From: WVZL01 sp041862375
GTDB lineage: Bacteria; Acidobacteriota; Aminicenantia; Aminicenantales; Aminicenantaceae
DNA: 46,490 bases
Assembly (NCBI GenBank): GCA_041862375.1
Contig: JBGVTE010000108.1
Coordinates: forward strand, 1-46,490
Direction: 5' to 3'
Under the pieces are notes generated by a model. The model saw only the letters and a list, made by a program, of their open reading frames with translations. It made no database searches and was not told where the DNA came from. Numbering within the stretch: position 1 is the first letter of the stretch; each line of letters opens with the position of its first letter. Shown one piece after another: positions 41,604-46,490 of the stretch. Position numbers and translations under genes: made by a program.

Positions 41604-43076
41604 ATGCTATTAAAAGTCAACAAATCCAGCTCAAAGCCTTTATACAGACAGATTATTGATGAGATTAAAATCCTCATAGATCAGGAAGCGATAGGGGAAA
41701 ATCAACCTCTTCCTTCCACGAGAAGTTTGGCTAAAAAATTAGGAGTTAACCGCTCTACAGTAAACCGCGCCTACGAAGAACTCCAAGCCCTTGGATACCT
41801 TCTAAGTCGTCCCGGTTCCTACAACAGAGCTCAAAAGCGGCTAAAGGAAGTGGAATATAATCCAGAGAGAAAAAGTATTATCTCCTGGGATAATTCGTCA
41901 ACAAAGCCTGCAAGAAAATTGTATGATAGATTCTTAAGTTACTCACCGGAAAATCCACTTCACGGAAAATTCGATGAAAAAGCGATAAACATATCTCAAC
42001 TTGATCTTGATCCTCGCCTCTACCCTATGGACATATTTAGAAGGTGCGTTAACCATGTGCTGCTTAGCCATGGTTCTAAATCTCTGCAATACGGAACATA
42101 TAAAGGGTATAAACCACTGCGCCGCTACATTGCCCGCCACTTGGGGCTTCATGGGATTTCTGTCTCAGAAGAGGAAATTCTCATAACGAATGGAGCCCAA
42201 CAGGCTTTAGATTTAATCATACGACTTCTCACAGAGACTGGTAAAAAAGTAATTGTCGAAACTCCAACTTATGCAAATATTATTCCCATATTACAATTCA
42301 ACGGTGTAAAAATCCTCGGGATCCCGATGAGAGAAGACGGGATGGACCTCGACTGCTTAGATATGATCCTAGAAAAAGAGGAAGTAAGTTTTGTGTATAC
42401 AATTCCAAATTTCCAGAATCCTACAGGTATTACAACAAGTCATCAACATCGTGAAAGACTGCTCAGTATATGTTTGCCTCATAAGGTACCTATCGTAGAA
42501 GATGGTTTTGAAGAAGATATGAAATACTTTGGGAAAGTCCCTCTGCCCATTAAATCCATCGATGAAAAGAATATCGTCATCTACTTGGGGACGTTTTCCA
42601 AAGCTCTCTTCCCCGGATTAAGAATCGGCTGGGTAACAGCAGACAAAGAATGTGTGGATAGATTAACCTCGATAAAGAGGTTTTCAGACCTTAGCAGTGG
42701 AAATTTGGTTCAGGTTGTTCTTTACGAATTTCTGAAAAATGGGTATTACGAGCTTCAGTTGAAGCGGCTTCACAAAATATTCAGAAAGCGCATGCAAATG
42801 GCATTGAAGACGATGGAAGAGTGCTTTCCTGATACAGTCAATTGGACTCATCCCTCAGGAGGGTACACAATCTGGATCACAATACCAGAAAAATTGAATG
42901 AAGAACAACTTCACAAGACTATGTCTCACTTTGGTGTCATAGTATCTCCGGGAAGTTATTATTTTCCGAAAAAGTTGCCTTCCCACTATTTTCGGATTTC
43001 TATTGCCAAGTTGAACGAGGAAGAAATTAGGGAAGGAATAACTCGACTTGGCAGAGCCTTGCACAGTATGTTCTGA
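41604..43076 (+). CDS. MocR-type GntR/aminotransferase regulator
   Basis: A 490-residue PLP-binding transcription factor. An N-terminal GntR winged helix (about residues 1-70, LPSTRSLAKKLGVNRSTVNRAYEELQ) joins a fold-type I aminotransferase domain. The PLP lysine lies in GTFSKALFPGLRIGW and the coenzyme aspartate/tyrosine region is YTIPNFQNPTG. MocR proteins often control amino-acid, vitamin B6 or GABA genes, and some still transaminate. A close promoter suggests it may regulate itself. The downstream radical SAM gene is 11 bases away and probably co-transcribed. Confidence 0.92.
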   Translation: MLLKVNKSSSKPLYRQIIDEIKILIDQEAIGENQPLPSTRSLAKKLGVNRSTVNRAYEELQALGYLLSRPGSYNRAQKRLKEVEYNPERKSIISWDNSSTKPARKLYDRFLSYSPENPLHGKFDEKAINISQLDLDPRLYPMDIFRRCVNHVLLSHGSKSLQYGTYKGYKPLRRYIARHLGLHGISVSEEEILITNGAQQALDLIIRLLTETGKKVIVETPTYANIIPILQFNGVKILGIPMREDGMDLDCLDMILEKEEVSFVYTIPNFQNPTGITTSHQHRERLLSICLPHKVPIVEDGFEEDMKYFGKVPLPIKSIDEKNIVIYLGTFSKALFPGLRIGWVTADKECVDRLTSIKRFSDLSSGNLVQVVLYEFLKNGYYELQLKRLHKIFRKRMQMALKTMEECFPDTVNWTHPSGGYTIWITIPEKLNEEQLHKTMSHFGVIVSPGSYYFPKKLPSHYFRISIAKLNEEEIREGITRLGRALHSMF

Positions 43077-43087
43077 GAGGCGGCTCA

Positions 43088-43846
43088 GTGCTCTTAGAGC
43101 TTCAAAAAGGAATTATTTATGGTCCGGTTAACTCCAGAAGGCTGGGCAGATCCTTAGGAATTAACATCTTACCCGGAAACAGAAAAGTATGCCCGTTTAA
43201 TTGTGTATACTGTCAGTATGGCTGGACAAAATTCCATTGTTCTAAGATACAAAGATTTCCAGAATTACCCTCAGTCAAAGCAACCAGACAAGCTTTAAAA
43301 GATGAGCTGCTTGCAATGTCATTCCCCCCGGCTTATATCACTTTTTCAGGGAATGGGGAACCGACACTCCATCCCGATTTTGGACTCATTGTAGAAGAAG
43401 TTATCACTGTGCGCAATCAACTGGCACCTGAAGCAAAGACTGCCGTGCTTTCTAACTCTGTCCTAATTTACGACAATACCATAAAAAATGCCCTCGAAAA
43501 ACTTGATGTAAAGATTATGAAACTAGATTGTGGAGAAGAGAAGACCTTTAAAAAATATAACCAACCCTGCTCCGGAATAAAACTCGAAGATATCACTGCT
43601 GGTCTGAAAAAATTATCTGATGTTACAATCCAAACCCTTATTTCCTCTGGAAAATCAGGAAACTTCAATTCAGATAACATAACTAGCTGGGTAAAAAGAA
43701 TAAAACGTATCAATCCCCTATCGGTTCAAATCTACACCATAGACAGAGGTTATCCAGCAAAAGGCCTTAAACCTGCGCGTAAAAAGGAATTAGACCAGAT
43801 AAAAACAACAATTCAAAAATCAGGCATTTCTGCCGCCGTTTTCTAG
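43088..43846 (+). CDS. Radical SAM protein
   Basis: A 252-residue radical S-adenosylmethionine enzyme with the cluster motif CPFNCVYC near residue 36, GNGEPTLHPDF for SAM binding and RSLGINILPG before it. It resembles the wide MoaA/YfkB-like group of stand-alone radical SAM proteins of unassigned function. GTG 43088 starts 11 bases after mocR. The stop overlaps the stop of the opposing class V gene by four bases. The reaction is not predictable from sequence. Confidence 0.85.
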   Translation: MLLELQKGIIYGPVNSRRLGRSLGINILPGNRKVCPFNCVYCQYGWTKFHCSKIQRFPELPSVKATRQALKDELLAMSFPPAYITFSGNGEPTLHPDFGLIVEEVITVRNQLAPEAKTAVLSNSVLIYDNTIKNALEKLDVKIMKLDCGEEKTFKKYNQPCSGIKLEDITAGLKKLSDVTIQTLISSGKSGNFNSDNITSWVKRIKRINPLSVQIYTIDRGYPAKGLKPARKKELDQIKTTIQKSGISAAVF

Positions 43847-45177
43847 GCTTTATGGTGAACGAGATGCTTAAGCCCTTCAAGAAGCATATCAATGTGCTTA
43901 AAAGAAACATAGATATGCGTTGAAACTCTCACTCCATAGGTTCCCTCTTTCTTATTTCCGATGGTTCTTATGACAATATTATATTTTTCTCTTATGTAAT
44001 TAACTACTTTCTCTGGCTCAACTCCCTCTACTGAGAAAGCGGTCAATCCGCCACTTAAATATGGATCCTGAGACGTATGGATTTTAATACCTGGAATTTT
44101 TCTCAATTCTCTTTTCAAATAACCTGCAAGAGCTTTTATTCGTCTCTCTATTCTCTCTTTGCCGATTGTATTCTGAAAATCAAGAGCCTCACCCAGCGCA
44201 ATACAGATAGCGTCTGCTCTTTGACCCAAAGTTTCATATTTTCTGGAATTATTGTATGTATCCCAGCCTGAAGAGGCAATCGTGGGCCAGAGCTTATCCT
44301 GGGTTTCTTTTCGGACATACAGCAGGCCAATTCCTGTTGGCGCTCCCAACCACTTGTAAGGGCTAGAAGCAAAGAAATCAATGCCTAATTCTTTCATGTC
44401 GAGATTCAGCATTCCTATTCCATGGGCGCTATCAGCAAGTACCAGAACTCCCTTTTCATGAGCCATTTTGCTCAATTCTTTAAGAGGAGATATTAGTCCT
44501 GAAATAAACACTGTATGACTGATACTGATGACCCTGGTTTTAGGAGTAATAGCTTTCTTGAATCCTTCCACAATCTCATCAATACTTTTGGGAGGAAGTC
44601 CAAGAGGAACATATTTAATCTTTATTCCAAATCTTTTTTCCTTAAGTCTCCATGGATGAGTTCCTCCAGGGTGTTCCATAGTGGACAGCAGGACTTCATC
44701 TCCTTTTTTTAAATCCAATCCATTGGCTACAAAATTAATTCCTTCGGTTGTGTTTCTCGTCATTACAACTTCATCAGGAGAAGCATTTATAAAGCTGGCA
44801 AGCTTTGCCCGCACCTCCTCCTTTTTTCTGGGGATAAAATTATAGACATCGAAAGGATTTGTAACCTGGAGCCTGAAATATTTAATCAGGGTGTTAAAAA
44901 CAGGCTTAGGCATCGGACCAACTGTTCCGTTGTTCATCATTATGAGGCCGTCTTTGAAAAGAAAATGCTTGCTCAAAGCATCCCAGTAAACTCCATCTGG
45001 TGATTCATCTTTTATGTATTTCTGATTTAACGAAGTTATGCTTTGATATATTTCAGCATTTAACTCACTGAGAGATGAGATTGAAAAAGCAGTGCCTGCA
45101 AGGAAAAGCTTGACAAAATCTCTTCTTGAGAATCCTTGAAAATTTCTTTCATGTTTTGTTTGTTGTTTGTTATTCAT
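43843..45177 (-). CDS. Tat-exported class V PLP enzyme
   Basis: A 444-residue aminotransferase class V homolog, similar to isopenicillin-N epimerase-like and cysteine desulfurase-like proteins. A twin-arginine signal, SRRDFVKLFLAG, occupies residues about 17-28, so it should be folded in the cytoplasm and then exported. The PLP lysine is in FFASSPYKWLGAPTGIG, and the coenzyme site includes TRNTTEGINFVANGL and DSAHGIG. GGGAGG precedes the start. Its substrate is unknown. The combination of Tat export and PLP chemistry makes it unusual. Confidence 0.88.
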   Translation of the reverse strand: MNNKQQTKHERNFQGFSRRDFVKLFLAGTAFSISSLSELNAEIYQSITSLNQKYIKDESPDGVYWDALSKHFLFKDGLIMMNNGTVGPMPKPVFNTLIKYFRLQVTNPFDVYNFIPRKKEEVRAKLASFINASPDEVVMTRNTTEGINFVANGLDLKKGDEVLLSTMEHPGGTHPWRLKEKRFGIKIKYVPLGLPPKSIDEIVEGFKKAITPKTRVISISHTVFISGLISPLKELSKMAHEKGVLVLADSAHGIGMLNLDMKELGIDFFASSPYKWLGAPTGIGLLYVRKETQDKLWPTIASSGWDTYNNSRKYETLGQRADAICIALGEALDFQNTIGKERIERRIKALAGYLKRELRKIPGIKIHTSQDPYLSGGLTAFSVEGVEPEKVVNYIREKYNIVIRTIGNKKEGTYGVRVSTHIYVSFKHIDMLLEGLKHLVHHKA

Positions 45178-45227
45178 TTAATATTTTCCTCCCTTCTTTT
45201 TGCTCCATTTTAAGCGTAATATTATTT

Positions 45228-45241
45228 ACCTTTCAAAAGGT
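45228..45241. promoter_or_regulatory. Palindrome upstream of class V enzyme
   Basis: ACCTTTCAAAAGGT has perfect 6-base arms around CA, about 50 bases before the gene start. It could be an operator. The adjoining sequence tataat-like on the plus strand does not define a clear promoter. Confidence 0.3.
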
Positions 45242-45318
45242 ATAATAGACTGTTCCAATTTCCTATTTTCTCTCTGATATTCTTCTGGATAGCATCAATC
45301 TGTTTTTCCCCCTTTCAC

Positions 45319-46490
45319 TCACCTGCGATTACTTAAAATACGAAGTGCAGTTAAAGTATAAATTAACGTGCAATTCAGAACATCGCTGATTTTAACATAT
45401 TCATCAGGACCATGGGAAACTTCAAGGATACCCGGGCCATAGGCAAAGGCAGGAATTTGATTATTGTTAAAAAAGCGAATCTCACACAGCCCAGGACAGA
45501 GCTCAAATGAAGGCGCTGTTCCTGTTACTTCCTTAACAGACTGGCTCAAGATTGAACCAAGATGGGTTTCTGAGTGAACTCGGGAAGATTCGCCCTCTTG
45601 CAAAACTTCAACCTCAAGTTTTACTCCTTTCTTCTTATGCTTATTTATAACCTGAATAATCTCCCGCTTGGCAGTAACAAGCTTTTCTTCGGGATTTAAT
45701 CTTCTGTCTATAGTAAAAAAAGATCTATCAGGAACAACATTAAAATTAAAACCACTGCTTGATTCTCCACCGATAAGCATCACTGATCGATCTGCCCCTG
45801 GGGGATTAACAACCAAAGATGTCCTTCTCTTTTGAATATCTTTCTTCAATTTTAAAAATGAATGTGCAACTTCTACCATACGCTCAAAGGCATTATTGCC
45901 CTGGTGTTCAAGTCCAACATGGGCTGATTTTCCCTTGACTGTAATTTTGTAGGTAAGTGCACCCTTGTTGGCGTTCCAGATTACGCCACTGGTTGGCTCC
46001 GGCATCAACATTCCCAGAGCATCTTGAGGGAGAAATCCAGAATCAAAGAGGTAGTGTGTTCCTAAGCGACCTCCTGTCTCTTCATCGGGCACCAAAGAAA
46101 AAGTTATCCTGCCTTTTATCTCCAGGTCTAATTCTTTAATGGCACGAAGCATAAAAAGAATAACAACGAGACCGCTTTTCATGTCTGAACTTCCTCGCCC
46201 ATAGAGAAAATCCTCCTGGACCAGAGGCTTAAACTGCTCAGGAGAACCTGCAGGTACTACATCGTAGTGGCCGTGAAAATGAAGCATAGCTTCACCTCTT
46301 CCTTGAGCACCGACAATTGAAAAGCGGGGATGAGTACTTCGAGAGACACTAATAACCTCATGTTCTATCTTTAATTCTTTCAATTTAGAAGAAAGATAAT
46401 CCACGCACTCTTTATATGATTGACCTGGCGGATTTTCAGTAGGAATTGAAATGAGATCGCAAAGGGTAGTGATGATTTGTTCCCGATATT
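45319..46490 (-). CDS. M20 family deacylase / peptidase (ArgE/DapE type), cut by window edge
   Basis: The visible 390 codons belong to an ArgE/DapE-like M20 metallohydrolase that removes acyl groups or cleaves dipeptides. Metal motifs are HFHGHYDVVPAG, GRGSSDMKSGL, PDEETGG and the final histidine in LEVSHGPDEYV. The dimerisation domain begins near GKSAHVGLEHQG. The frame stays open past GTG 46404 through LCDLISIPTENPPG, a usual M20 N-terminus, so the true start is beyond base 46490. No signal peptide can be judged. Confidence 0.9.
   Translation of the reverse strand, partial: YREQIITTLCDLISIPTENPPGQSYKECVDYLSSKLKELKIEHEVISVSRSTHPRFSIVGAQGRGEAMLHFHGHYDVVPAGSPEQFKPLVQEDFLYGRGSSDMKSGLVVILFMLRAIKELDLEIKGRITFSLVPDEETGGRLGTHYLFDSGFLPQDALGMLMPEPTSGVIWNANKGALTYKITVKGKSAHVGLEHQGNNAFERMVEVAHSFLKLKKDIQKRRTSLVVNPPGADRSVMLIGGESSSGFNFNVVPDRSFFTIDRRLNPEEKLVTAKREIIQVINKHKKKGVKLEVEVLQEGESSRVHSETHLGSILSQSVKEVTGTAPSFELCPGLCEIRFFNNNQIPAFAYGPGILEVSHGPDEYVKISDVLNCTLIYTLTALRILSNRR

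Overview
The window looks like a chromosomal segment of a free-living, peptide-using bacterium of moderate GC content with strong Shine-Dalgarno sites. It carries many exported metallo- and serine peptidases, a large zinc-ribbon/kinase/TPR protein and the ftsH-folP-cdaA-cdaR-glmM-pdxJ gene order. This mix resembles Candidatus Aminicenantes / Acidobacteriota relatives, but that is an inference from gene content and no marker gene proves it.

Layout. 1-920: the end of a probable insertion sequence whose gene leaves the window on the left, a gene-poor stretch, tRNA-Ala(GGC) with phased short repeats beside its 3' end, and the ftsH promoter. 921-7382: a compact housekeeping run (FtsH, dihydropteroate synthase, diadenylate cyclase CdaA, YbbR/CdaR, GlmM, then PdxJ after an inverted repeat). 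7459-14247: secreted or cytosolic peptide turnover (Tricorn-like protease, M20 amidohydrolase, stand-alone GGQ release factor, M14 carboxypeptidase). 14248-19847: EIIA/zinc-ribbon fusion, PfkB sugar kinase, iron alcohol dehydrogenase overlapping a LarA-type racemase, DUF72 protein.

19850-23300 is a mobile-DNA scar: two IS91-type transposase relics flank a glycosyltransferase gene, one relic carries a small palindromic element inside it, and next to it lie the 3' end of a lost C69 peptidase gene and the 3' half of a tRNA-Arg. 23305-25621: an amino-acid permease and an amidohydrolase in one transcription unit. 25755-25844 is a scrap of an XRE-type regulator. 25858-28662 is the Ser/Thr kinase, and a third IS91 relic follows.

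29347-39719 is the most interesting block. On the plus strand are an exported DUF6305-like protein, a polytopic permease, a 49-residue membrane protein, an aspartoacylase-like M14 enzyme and a C69 dipeptidase. Converging on it from the minus strand are an M28 peptidase, PgsB, PgsC and the poly-gamma-glutamate system protein PgsW. PgsB is a Mur-ligase-like poly-gamma-glutamate synthetase; no PgsA/CapA is present. I infer a gamma-linked peptide polymer made by PgsBC with neighbouring hydrolases and a transporter for its turnover, possibly an undescribed variant.

39770-46490: a decayed DUF5916-type outer-membrane gene, archaemetzincin, DUF488 protein, a MocR regulator with a good promoter, a radical SAM protein, a Tat-exported class V PLP enzyme, and an M20 deacylase that runs off the right edge.
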